Positions 35,418 through 43,002 of a stretch of 64,000 bases of DNA are shown piece after piece. The DNA lies in contig CAWIGZ010000005.1 in the NCBI GenBank assembly GCA_963835825.1, positions 434,001-498,000 on the forward strand, given 5' to 3'. Under the pieces are notes generated by a model. That model saw only the letters and a program-made list of their open reading frames with translations, was not told where the DNA came from and searched no databases. The position numbers and the translations under genes are program-made. The stretch is from JADGRB01 sp963835825. Lineage in GTDB: Bacteria; Myxococcota_A; Polyangia; Fen-1088. Positions within the stretch are counted from its first letter, which is position 1; each line of letters begins with the position of its first letter.

Positions 35418-35887
35418 CGGCCGCTCTTGCGCTCGACGGAGACTCCTCGCTCGCGGCGCCGCTCCTCCGGCTCGCCGAGCGCGTGCTCTCGACCCTCGGC
35501 CGCGGCGAGCTGCCCGAGGCGCTGGTGGCGCTGCGCGCGTTCACGGATGAACCTTCTCCCGCGCACTACCTGGCCGCGACGCGTGCGTTGCGTGCGGGCG
35601 AGCGGCGGCAGAAGGTGGCGCTGCTCGGGCGCGCCCGCGGGGTGCGCTCCGAAGACCTGGGCATGGACGCCCTCGCGCGCGCCGGGCTGGCCGCTGAGCT
35701 GGTCGAGGCCCTGCGCGCGCTGCCGCCGGACCCGCGCAACGGCCGGCGCCTGGCGATCGTCGGCGATCTGCTCGAGATCTATCGCTTGATCCACACCAGG
35801 GCTGCGGAGGCCGAGCGCGCATTGCGGCTGGCGCTCGGCCCGATCCGCCCGCGTCGCCCTCCCGACCGCCGCCACCGTGCGCGCTGA
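35414..35887 (+). CDS. Last gene of motor-like operon, helical protein of unknown function
   Basis: 157 residues, no signal or membrane span, so cytoplasmic. Entirely helical with repeat-like pairs (PLLRLAERVLSTLGRGELPE, HYLAATRALRAGERRQKVAL, MDALARAGLAAELVEALRAL) resembling a small alpha-solenoid, ending in a basic Arg/Pro tail. Not recognised. In the related proteobacterial cluster a DUF2894 gene has this position, but I see no sequence match. ATGA overlap with the OmpA gene implies one transcript and a shared function with the channel pair. Confidence 0.65.
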   Translation: MTAALALDGDSSLAAPLLRLAERVLSTLGRGELPEALVALRAFTDEPSPAHYLAATRALRAGERRQKVALLGRARGVRSEDLGMDALARAGLAAELVEALRALPPDPRNGRRLAIVGDLLEIYRLIHTRAAEAERALRLALGPIRPRRPPDRRHRAR

Positions 35888-35917
35888 AAGCAGCCGGTCA
35901 TCGCCGGTCAGGGCGCC

Positions 35918-36808
35918 TCAGGGGTTGTAATAGAAGGTGTTGTAGACCATGAAGCTCGAGGCGTCGGCGGTTTCTCCGGTGGCCGCGGTGTACCTCAGCT
36001 TCGTATAGCGGAATGTCAGGGAATACCCGCCGTGTTGCTCCGGCTTGGGGAGATCCGGGTCGAGCTTCAAGATGTCGAACGTGTAGTAGAAGCCCGCCTC
36101 GCCGAACCAGCCCAGGCTGGCGGTCGCATCGGGGTTCGTGCACGAAATGACCCCGCTGCACGAGATTGAAACGTCGGCCTCCTTGTCGATTCCACCGCGC
36201 GCCAGGAGGAGCCAGTTGTGGGCGACCCGCGGGAGCAGGTGGACGCCCGCCGTGAACGGGAACCTCCCGATCGAGATGTCGCCGTTCGAGGCCCCCACCG
36301 ACCAGCCCTTGTACCCCAGCGTCCCGCTGACCCCGATCCCCAGCGCATCGCCCACCCAGACCGGCGTCAACATCAGCCCGAGCGAGGCGTCGATCCCGTC
36401 GCCCGCGCTCAAGGTCTGCGTGCTGCCGTCGCTCAGCGAGACCTTCACCAGATCGTCGCCGCCGCCGCCGAAACCGAACACCAGCATCAGCCCCCAGACC
36501 GGGTTCCGGGGCGGCCGATTGTCCTCATCGTCGCCGTTGCGCCGGATCGTGTGGCCCCCCGGCGGCACCACCCCCGCCCGCGCGCGGGGCCGGCGAGGCT
36601 CCTCGCTGTCGTCCGCGGCCGGCGGCGTCCGAGGCGTGGTGGTGGCGCTGGTCGTCGGGGACGCCGTCTGCGGCTGCCCCTGATCCTGGTCGGCCGTTCT
36701 GTCCTGAGCTGATGCCCCGCGACCTCCAAGGAGGCCGAGCAACATCACCGCCGCACTCACCCCGCGATTGGCCCAAAAGTTTGCCATGGAAGAATTGAAC
36801 CGCGACAT
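35918..36808 (-). CDS. Outer-membrane beta-barrel-like protein
   Basis: 296 residues. Signal peptide (VSAAVMLLGLLGGRGASA-QD), a disordered Gln/Thr/Pro-rich region with EEPRRPRARAG, then about 190 residues of alternating beta strands typical of an eight- or ten-stranded barrel (VWGLMLVFGFGGGGD, ASLGLMLTPVWVGDALGIGV, FTAGVHLLPRVAHNWLLLA, WFGEAGFYYTFDILKL) ending VYNTFYYNP. Two Cys (SISCSGVISCTN) lie in a loop. Convergent with the motor operon. Function unknown. Confidence 0.72.
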   Translation of the reverse strand: MSRFNSSMANFWANRGVSAAVMLLGLLGGRGASAQDRTADQDQGQPQTASPTTSATTTPRTPPAADDSEEPRRPRARAGVVPPGGHTIRRNGDDEDNRPPRNPVWGLMLVFGFGGGGDDLVKVSLSDGSTQTLSAGDGIDASLGLMLTPVWVGDALGIGVSGTLGYKGWSVGASNGDISIGRFPFTAGVHLLPRVAHNWLLLARGGIDKEADVSISCSGVISCTNPDATASLGWFGEAGFYYTFDILKLDPDLPKPEQHGGYSLTFRYTKLRYTAATGETADASSFMVYNTFYYNP

Positions 36809-36950
36809 CGGCGGCCGCAGAAGCGGACTTTAGATGGGCGGGACGAGAAGGGCGGCGGGCAGGGCGCATGAGGCCCGAACTCCCGGCACGCCAACGGTCT
36901 GCGCGTGCGGTCGACTTCCTCCCGGTGCGTCTCCCGGGCCCTGCGGGGAG

Positions 36951-37346
36951 CTAGAGCGCGCTCTCGGACAAGTATGGCGGCCCAGCGAGGTAGGTCCCAC
37001 ACTTGCCCGTCACGCCGAAACCATAGAGGGAAGAGGCCAGGTAGACGGCGGCCGGAATCATGATGAGGGCGGCGACGGCAGGCGCCGCATCCCCCCCTTG
37101 TCGGGCGACGTAAACCGCGCTCCCCGAGAGCCCGAGAGCGAAAGCTCCGTCTGCGATCGGAGCTACCGGGGAGGCCGTACAGTTATTGCGATCGAGCCCC
37201 CACCGGTTATCAGAGGGCCATTGATCTCTCGGCGGCGCGCCATTCACCAGGACGAACGAGCAACCCCCGATCACCATACTCGCAAGGACCAACGCTGCCG
37301 GCAGCCGACGCCCGGACAAGGCCTCCTTCTTGAACCCAACTAACAT
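36951..37346 (-). CDS. Small lipoprotein, hypothetical
   Basis: About 131 residues from MLVGFKKEAL. Signal peptide with lipobox SMVIGGC (Cys about 29), three further Cys, a Gly/Ala-rich C-terminal hydrophobic segment (APAVAALIMIPAAVYLASSL) that may be a second membrane span, and the ending YLAGPPYLSESAL. This plan (lipobox, DRNNCTASP-like block, terminal hairpin) recurs among short Myxococcota lipoproteins of unknown role. An ATG at 37376 in frame is also possible. Confidence 0.65.
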   Translation of the reverse strand: MLVGFKKEALSGRRLPAALVLASMVIGGCSFVLVNGAPPRDQWPSDNRWGLDRNNCTASPVAPIADGAFALGLSGSAVYVARQGGDAAPAVAALIMIPAAVYLASSLYGFGVTGKCGTYLAGPPYLSESAL

Positions 37347-37376
37347 GGGGTGCCAAAGAAGCAACCGGTGCGCCAC

Positions 37377-37825
37377 CCTGGTCGCGACTGCATGGGTCCG
37401 ATCCTACTGCACCTGCTCGAACATGAGGAGGGCCGGTTGTGTCGTCATCGCCGTCGGTGTCTCAGGGCTGCTCGGTAAGGCAATCCCCGACGAGCCAGTA
37501 GCGCTAGTCATTACTGGTTTGGGCAATCGCGGGTGCTATGCAGCTCTTACTCGAATGGGCCGGTCGCGAATGTCGTTGGCGACGGAGGAAGCTGGTTTCA
37601 AAGCCCTGGCGTGCGCGACATCACGATGAGCACAGTCGCTGTCGGAACAGGGCGACTGCACTTCACGTGCTCGACAAGATGCGAGCGCACAACGCAATGG
37701 GAATTTGAGAAATCAGATGAGCACATTGTGGTTGTTGTGGATGGGCGCCATGTTCTCTGTTCTCGAACAGGAGAAGGCGATGAAACTCGGATGGTGGGGC
37801 TCGTGTACGGCAGAAAGGGAAAGCC
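37377..37825. other. Lower-GC stretch with no secure gene
   Basis: This 450-bp region is visibly less GC-rich than its surroundings. Several open frames cross it but none shows clean codon bias; the best (37626-37841) is listed separately. It may be acquired DNA or gene debris. Confidence 0.45.
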
Positions 37826-37841
37826 ATGTTGCGAAGTTTGA
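37626..37841 (+). CDS. Possible 71-residue Cys-containing protein
   Basis: From ATG 37626 the frame encodes MSTVAVGTGRLHFTCSTRC, then EKSDEHIVVVVDGRHVLCSR and ends GRKGKPCCEV. The five Cys and a beta-rich middle could suit a small metal-binding fold. No clear ribosome site is seen, the frame overlaps the PRC-barrel start by 16 bp, and codon use is unlike the neighbours. Low confidence. Confidence 0.22.
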   Translation: MSTVAVGTGRLHFTCSTRCERTTQWEFEKSDEHIVVVVDGRHVLCSRTGEGDETRMVGLVYGRKGKPCCEV

Positions 37842-38689
37842 AGGACCTCGAGCGTTACGCGGTGACAGCGACCGACGGAGATGTAGGCGCGGTCGTCAAC
37901 TTTCTGTTGGACGACGAGCGATGGGTCGTTCGCTATCTGGTCGTCGAGACGGATGGAGCGTCAGGTCCGCGCGTCCTCATCTCACCGATCTCCTTTCGTC
38001 AGGTTGACTGGGCGACCCACACCTTCGGTCTGGCGTTGACCAGGGACAAGGTCAACCGCAGCCCGAACATCGACGCTGATAAGCCCGTTTCCCGTCAGCA
38101 CGAGCGAGAGTACTTCGGCTATTACGGGTATCCCTACTACTGGGGATATTTGGCGCCTTGGGGTCCGAGCGCTTACCCAGCCTTGCTCGCTGTCGGCAGA
38201 ACGAACGAGAAGTCCCCCGAGCGGTCCGACGAAAAAACCTCCGGAGACGTTCATCTCAGGAGCGCGAGTGAGGTCCGGGGATATCACATCCACGGCAGCG
38301 ACGAGGCGATCGGGCACATTGACGATTTCATCGTCGACGACGAGAGCTGGGAAGTGCGTTATTTGGTGGTCGACACCAGAAAGTGGTGGTTCGGAAAAAA
38401 GGTCCTCATCGCACCCCACTGGGCCAGCCGGGTCAGCTGGGACGAGCGACAGGTCTACGTCGACCTATCTCGAGACGCGATCAAGAAGAGCCCTGAATGG
38501 AATCCGACGATCGGGGTCAACAGGGAGCTCGAGACTCGGCTGTACGATTATTACGGGCGTCCAGCGTATTGGTTTACCGACGCTGCCGGAAAGCCAGTGT
38601 TCGGCTCGGGGGGAACGACGGCCACGGAGACCGGTGGGCCGCACGGCCGTCCGGGCGTTGCGACGAGCAGCCCGGGGAAAGGCCGATAG
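37826..38689 (+). CDS. Protein with two PRC-barrel domains
   Basis: 287 residues with two PRC-barrel domains: the first about 1-95 (DGDVGAVVNFLLDDERWVVR, YLVVETDGASGPRVLISPIS), the second about 150-240 (GSDEAIGHIDDFIVDDESWE, YLVVDTRKWWFGKKVLIAPH). A Tyr/Gly/Trp-rich link (YFGYYGYPYYWGYLAPWG) joins them and another Tyr-rich motif follows. PRC barrels are small beta modules that bind proteins or RNA or sense conditions; stand-alone double forms are common in stress loci. A GAAAGGGAAAG site precedes the ATG. It lies 9 bp upstream of the GH15 gene, so probably one transcript. Confidence 0.88.
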   Translation: MLRSLKDLERYAVTATDGDVGAVVNFLLDDERWVVRYLVVETDGASGPRVLISPISFRQVDWATHTFGLALTRDKVNRSPNIDADKPVSRQHEREYFGYYGYPYYWGYLAPWGPSAYPALLAVGRTNEKSPERSDEKTSGDVHLRSASEVRGYHIHGSDEAIGHIDDFIVDDESWEVRYLVVDTRKWWFGKKVLIAPHWASRVSWDERQVYVDLSRDAIKKSPEWNPTIGVNRELETRLYDYYGRPAYWFTDAAGKPVFGSGGTTATETGGPHGRPGVATSSPGKGR

Positions 38690-38698
38690 GAAGAAGCT

Positions 38699-41170
38699 GT
38701 GGAGCGAGCCAAAGAGACTGGCGTGGACTCGTCGACCCGTGTCGCACCTGGCGGTCCCGGAAGTTCGGCGCGTTGGACCTCCAGCGCCAAGGCCGGGCTC
38801 GGTACGGCGCTCAGCCCGAAGAGCCGTGTCTGGTTCACGATGAGCCATGGAATTCTGAACGAGATCTATTACCCCAGCATCGATCAGGCCTGCGTCCGCG
38901 ATCTCGGCTTGATCGTCACGGATGGGAACGGCCTCTTTTCGGAGGAGAAGCGCGACGCCGATTCGCGTGTCAACTGGTTGGCGGAGGGCGTTCCCGCGAT
39001 TCGCCTGGTGAACACCTGCCGGGAGGGTCGCTATCGGATCGAGAAGGAGACGGTCTGCGACTCAGACCGTGACGCCGTCTTGCAGAGCGTCCGCTTCAGC
39101 CCCCTGCGCGGTGCGCTGTCGACCTATCGGCTGCATGCTCTGCTCGCACCCCACCTCGGGAACCAGGGCGCCGACAACAGCGCCTGGGTGGAGGACTTCG
39201 AGGGGACGCCGCTCCTGTGTGCCCGCCGAAATGGAACGGCCCTCGCACTCGCCTGCTCCGCTGCGTGGGTGAAGCGGTCAGTGGGCTATGTCGGGTCCTC
39301 CGACAGCTGGCAGGACCTGAAGGCACACAAGAAAATGACCTGGGAATATACCCGGGCCGATCACGGCAATGTCGCGCTGGCCGGGGAGATCGACCTAAAT
39401 GCCTCACGGGGTGAGTTCGTCATGGCGCTGGGCTTCGGCCGCGACCCAGCCGAGGCGGCGCGAATCGCCATCGCCAGCCTTGGCGCCGGGTTCGACAAGG
39501 CCAAAGCGGATTATCTCGCCGGGTGGCGCAGCTGGACAAAGACCAACACTTCTCCGCAGAGAAAGCCTGTTCGACTCGGTGATCTGTCGCAGGTCAGCTT
39601 GGCCGTTCTTCGGGCGCACGAATCTAAGAAGGCGCCGGGCGGGCTCATCGCCAGCCTCTCCATCCCGTGGGGCTTCAGCAAGGGCGATAACGACCTTGGC
39701 GGGTACCACCTGGTCTGGTCGCGGGACATGGTCGAGACCGCTGGGGGCTTGCTGGCCGCGGGCGCGCACGACGATGTCCGCCGCGTCCTTTCCTACTTGA
39801 AGGCGACTCAGCAACCGGACGGTCACTGGTCGCAGAACATGTGGCTGGACGGCTCGCCGTATTGGAACGGAATCCAGATGGACGAGACGGCGCTGCCCGT
39901 CCTCCTCATCGACCTGGCCTTTCGCCAAAAGGCCCTGACGGAGGCCGACGTGGTGCAGCTGTGGGCCATGGTGCGGAGCGCCGCTGGTTACCTGGTGCGA
40001 AACGGCCCGGTCAGCCCGCAAGATCGGTGGGAGGAAGATCCTGGCTATTCGCCGTTTACGGTCGCAGCACTGGTCGCTGCGCTCCTGGCGGCGGCAGATC
40101 TGGCGGATATGAGCCACGAAGCCGCCGTTGGAACCTACCTTCGCGAGATCGCCGACGTCTGGTACTCGTCCATCGACCGTTGGATGTACGCCTCTGCGAC
40201 GGATTGGTGCCAGCGGTTCGGTGTCAATGGATACTACGTCCGGATCGCCCCCAAGGAGACGGGCGAAGGCGTCTCCCGGTTCGAGAACAGTGTCCGGATC
40301 AAGAATGTGGCGGCCTCGGAGGACGCGCTGGCCGCCATCCATCTGGTGAGCCCGGACGCTCTGGCGCTGGTTCGCTTCGGCCTACGCGCCGCGGACGACC
40401 CACGCATGCGGGATACGACGAAGGTCATCGACGCCTTGCTCAAGGTCGAGACACCCACGGGGCCCACCTGGCATCGGTACAACGGCGATGGCTATGGCGA
40501 GCACGAGGACGGGTCGCCGTTCGACGGGACAGGCATCGGGCGTGGTTGGCCGTTGCTGACCGGGGAACGGGCCCACTACGAGTTGGCGCGCGGGCAGGTA
40601 GACCGTGCCAAGGGGCTCCTTGCAACGATGGAATCGTTTGCCAACGAGGGCGGCCTGATCTCGGAGCAGGTGTGGGACTCGCCGGACATCGCCGCCCACG
40701 ACCTCCACCTCGGACGGCCATCAGGCTCGGCGATGCCGCTCGTATGGGCGCACGCCGAGTACCTCAAGCTGCGGCGATCTTTGGAAAGTGGGAGCATTTT
40801 CGATCTGCCCCCGCAGACCGTTCGCCGGTACCTCACTGACCATATCGAGTCCCCCCGAATGGTCTGGCGGTTCAACCACAAGATTCGCTCGCTGCCGTCG
40901 GGGAAGATGCTGCGCATCGAAACCTTGACGCCCGCCGTAGTTCATTGGAGCGCCGACGAGTGGTGCACCATCCACGACGCGACGACCCGGGACACAGGGC
41001 TGGGAGTCCACACCGCTGATCTGGAGGTCGGGAAGTTGCCCGGCGGGACTCGGATCGACTTCACGTTTCATTGGCTCGACGCCGGGTCCTGGGAAGGCGT
41101 CAATTTTTCGGTGGGGATCGACGCCGTCCCGAACAAGGTTCGTCCATCCGCGCAAGATGGCGGGCGGTGA
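38699..41170 (+). CDS. GH15 glucoamylase (glucan 1,4-alpha-glucosidase)
   Basis: 823 residues from a GTG start with an AGGAAG site. No signal peptide, so cytosolic: likely works on glycogen or maltodextrin, releasing beta-D-glucose from non-reducing ends. The N-terminal beta-sandwich (about 30-280) carries SPKSRVWFTMSHGILNEIYY; the (alpha/alpha)6 barrel follows with GYHLVWSRDMVETAGG, WLDGSPYWNGIQMDETALPV, the general-acid region QDRWEEDPGYSPFT (Glu about 445) and the general-base region GRGWPLLTGERAHYEL (Glu about 623). It overlaps the sugar-porter gene by a GTGA, coupling hydrolysis and glucose transport. Confidence 0.93.
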   Translation: MERAKETGVDSSTRVAPGGPGSSARWTSSAKAGLGTALSPKSRVWFTMSHGILNEIYYPSIDQACVRDLGLIVTDGNGLFSEEKRDADSRVNWLAEGVPAIRLVNTCREGRYRIEKETVCDSDRDAVLQSVRFSPLRGALSTYRLHALLAPHLGNQGADNSAWVEDFEGTPLLCARRNGTALALACSAAWVKRSVGYVGSSDSWQDLKAHKKMTWEYTRADHGNVALAGEIDLNASRGEFVMALGFGRDPAEAARIAIASLGAGFDKAKADYLAGWRSWTKTNTSPQRKPVRLGDLSQVSLAVLRAHESKKAPGGLIASLSIPWGFSKGDNDLGGYHLVWSRDMVETAGGLLAAGAHDDVRRVLSYLKATQQPDGHWSQNMWLDGSPYWNGIQMDETALPVLLIDLAFRQKALTEADVVQLWAMVRSAAGYLVRNGPVSPQDRWEEDPGYSPFTVAALVAALLAAADLADMSHEAAVGTYLREIADVWYSSIDRWMYASATDWCQRFGVNGYYVRIAPKETGEGVSRFENSVRIKNVAASEDALAAIHLVSPDALALVRFGLRAADDPRMRDTTKVIDALLKVETPTGPTWHRYNGDGYGEHEDGSPFDGTGIGRGWPLLTGERAHYELARGQVDRAKGLLATMESFANEGGLISEQVWDSPDIAAHDLHLGRPSGSAMPLVWAHAEYLKLRRSLESGSIFDLPPQTVRRYLTDHIESPRMVWRFNHKIRSLPSGKMLRIETLTPAVVHWSADEWCTIHDATTRDTGLGVHTADLEVGKLPGGTRIDFTFHWLDAGSWEGVNFSVGIDAVPNKVRPSAQDGGR

Positions 41171-42537
41171 ACCACGGGATCAAGAGCGCCGGAAGGCGAT
41201 TCGTGTATTTGGCCACCGCCGTCTCGGCGCTGGGTGGCTTGCTCTTTGGCTACGACGTCGGGGTCATCTCCGGCGCCATCCTGTTCATCAAAAAGACCTT
41301 CTCGCTCTCCCCGGGGCTCGAGGAGATCGTGGTCAGCTCCGTCTTGCTCGGATCACTGGTCGGAGCGGCCGTTGGGGGCGTCCTCGCCGATCGACTCGGG
41401 CGACGGAAATTGTTGATCGGCACCGCGCTGGTATTTGGCGCGGGTGCGATCGGGGCGGCCGTCGCGCCAGGGACAGGTTGGCTGGTGGTCGCCAGGGTCG
41501 TCGCAGGCGCCGCCATCGGCGTCGCTTCGTTCGTCGCGCCGCTCTACATCTCCGAGATCGCTCCAGTCGAGATTCGCGGCAAGCTCGTCTCGATCAATCA
41601 AGTCGCCCTCACGAGCGGGATCGTGATTTCCTACGGTATCGACTACGCCTTCGCCGGAGCGCAGGCATGGCGTTGGATGTTCGCGCTGGCCGTCGTCCCG
41701 GCGGCCGCATTTTGCACCGGTCTGTTCTTCATCCCCAACAGCCCCCGGTGGCTCCTCGGACGCGGCCATGAGGATCGAGCCCGGGCCGTCCTGGAGCAGA
41801 TCCGGGACCCCGAAAGGGTTGAAGGTGAGCTGACCGAGATTCGCGGGGGTCTGACGCAGCAGAAGGGGCACTGGTCCGAGCTCCTGAGCCCATTGTTGCG
41901 ACCCCCCATGATTGTGGGCGTGGGGCTCGCGATCGCCCAGCAGATCACCGGGATCAACACGGTGATCTACTACGCGCCGACCATCTTCAAGTTCGCAGGC
42001 CTCTCCTCCGCATCGGTGGCCATCCTGGCCAGTGTCGGGGTGGGCGCGGTCAATCTTCTCCTGACGCTGGTGGCCATGCAGCTGATCGACCGGGTGGGGC
42101 GCCGCCCGCTGCTGCTGGCCAGTCTGGCCGGGATGGCGCTCAGCCTCTTCGCGCTGGGGCTGGCGTTTTCCCTTCCTCGGCTGGCCGGCAGTCTGGGATG
42201 GATTGCAGTGACTGGTCTCATGGTCTACGTCGGTTCTTTCGCGGTCGGCCTCGGACCCGTCTTCTGGCTTCTCCTCTCGGAGATCTATCCGTTGCGCATC
42301 CGCGGCCGGGCGATGAGCGTAGCGACGGTCGTCAACTGGGGCGCCAACCTGCTCGTGGCGTCGTCATTCTTGACGCTCACCCACTCATTGGGCCAGGCCT
42401 GGACCTTCTGGTCCTACGCCGCCGTCAGCGTGGCAGCGTGGATATTTGCCTTCTTCCTCGTGCCCGAAACCAAGGGCCGCAGCCTCGAGGAAATCGAAGC
42501 GCACTGGAGGGACGGGAAGCCCGCCAGAGACTTGTAA
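41167..42537 (+). CDS. Sugar porter, major facilitator superfamily
   Basis: 456 residues from GTG 41167, which overlaps the glucoamylase stop; the longer frame to 41071 is inside that gene. Twelve membrane spans with the sugar-porter signatures: GGLLFGYDVGVISGAILF, GGVLADRLGRRKLL, APLYISEIAPVEIRGKLVS, ITGINTVIYYAPTIF, DRVGRRPLL and the C-terminal PETKGRSLEEIE. Family members are H+/glucose, xylose, galactose or arabinose symporters, or facilitators. Operon order with a glucoamylase favours glucose; the direction could be uptake or export. Inner membrane. Confidence 0.95.
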   Translation: MNHGIKSAGRRFVYLATAVSALGGLLFGYDVGVISGAILFIKKTFSLSPGLEEIVVSSVLLGSLVGAAVGGVLADRLGRRKLLIGTALVFGAGAIGAAVAPGTGWLVVARVVAGAAIGVASFVAPLYISEIAPVEIRGKLVSINQVALTSGIVISYGIDYAFAGAQAWRWMFALAVVPAAAFCTGLFFIPNSPRWLLGRGHEDRARAVLEQIRDPERVEGELTEIRGGLTQQKGHWSELLSPLLRPPMIVGVGLAIAQQITGINTVIYYAPTIFKFAGLSSASVAILASVGVGAVNLLLTLVAMQLIDRVGRRPLLLASLAGMALSLFALGLAFSLPRLAGSLGWIAVTGLMVYVGSFAVGLGPVFWLLLSEIYPLRIRGRAMSVATVVNWGANLLVASSFLTLTHSLGQAWTFWSYAAVSVAAWIFAFFLVPETKGRSLEEIEAHWRDGKPARDL

Positions 42538-42676
42538 CACTCTGCCCCTGCGATGGGTGCGCGCCATCGAGAGCGAGGACACAAAGCCTGCGCGCGCTGG
42601 CAGTGTCGTTGTCGGTTCGGATTAATGATCGAGGAACCAGATTGCGTCTGACATGGATCGTGCCCAGGTTGTAACC

Positions 42677-42916
42677 ATGAATGACTCGCGGACAATGAGT
42701 AAAAGTCAGCGGCTCGACGAGATCGGAAACGGCAAGCGAACCGCAATCATTATCGCCGCCGTTCTTGTGCTGGTCGCTCTGGGGGCGATACTGGCGTTCG
42801 CGTTCCGCGGAAGACACATCAGGCGGAATGCCGCCGCGATGGTCACCCCTGCGGGGGGGACGGTTGGACCCGCAGGAGCGGGCTCTGCCGCTGCGCCTGC
42901 ACAGCCCAAGCATTGA
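42677..42916 (+). CDS. Small single-pass membrane protein, hypothetical
   Basis: 79 residues from MNDSRTMSKSQR (an upstream in-frame ATG at 42653 is possible). A polar N-terminus, one membrane helix (TAIIIAAVLVLVALGAILAF, about 22-41), a basic patch RGRHIRRNAA and a Gly/Ala/Pro tail. Topology predicts a cytoplasmic N-terminus and short exposed C-terminus, or the reverse. No family recognised. Confidence 0.5.
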   Translation: MNDSRTMSKSQRLDEIGNGKRTAIIIAAVLVLVALGAILAFAFRGRHIRRNAAAMVTPAGGTVGPAGAGSAAAPAQPKH

Positions 42917-43002
42917 ACACCGTCACCTAACGGAGATCAAGACGTGACGTGTGCCGCGACCACCCCGGTCGCCAGCGCGCAGTGTCATCGATGATCGGCG
43001 GT

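Noticed and set aside
32834..35887. A complete Zorya defence system
   Set aside because: ZorA- and ZorB-like genes are present but no ZorC, ZorD helicase/nuclease or ZorE is encoded nearby, and the flanking genes are not recognised. Only the motor part is similar.
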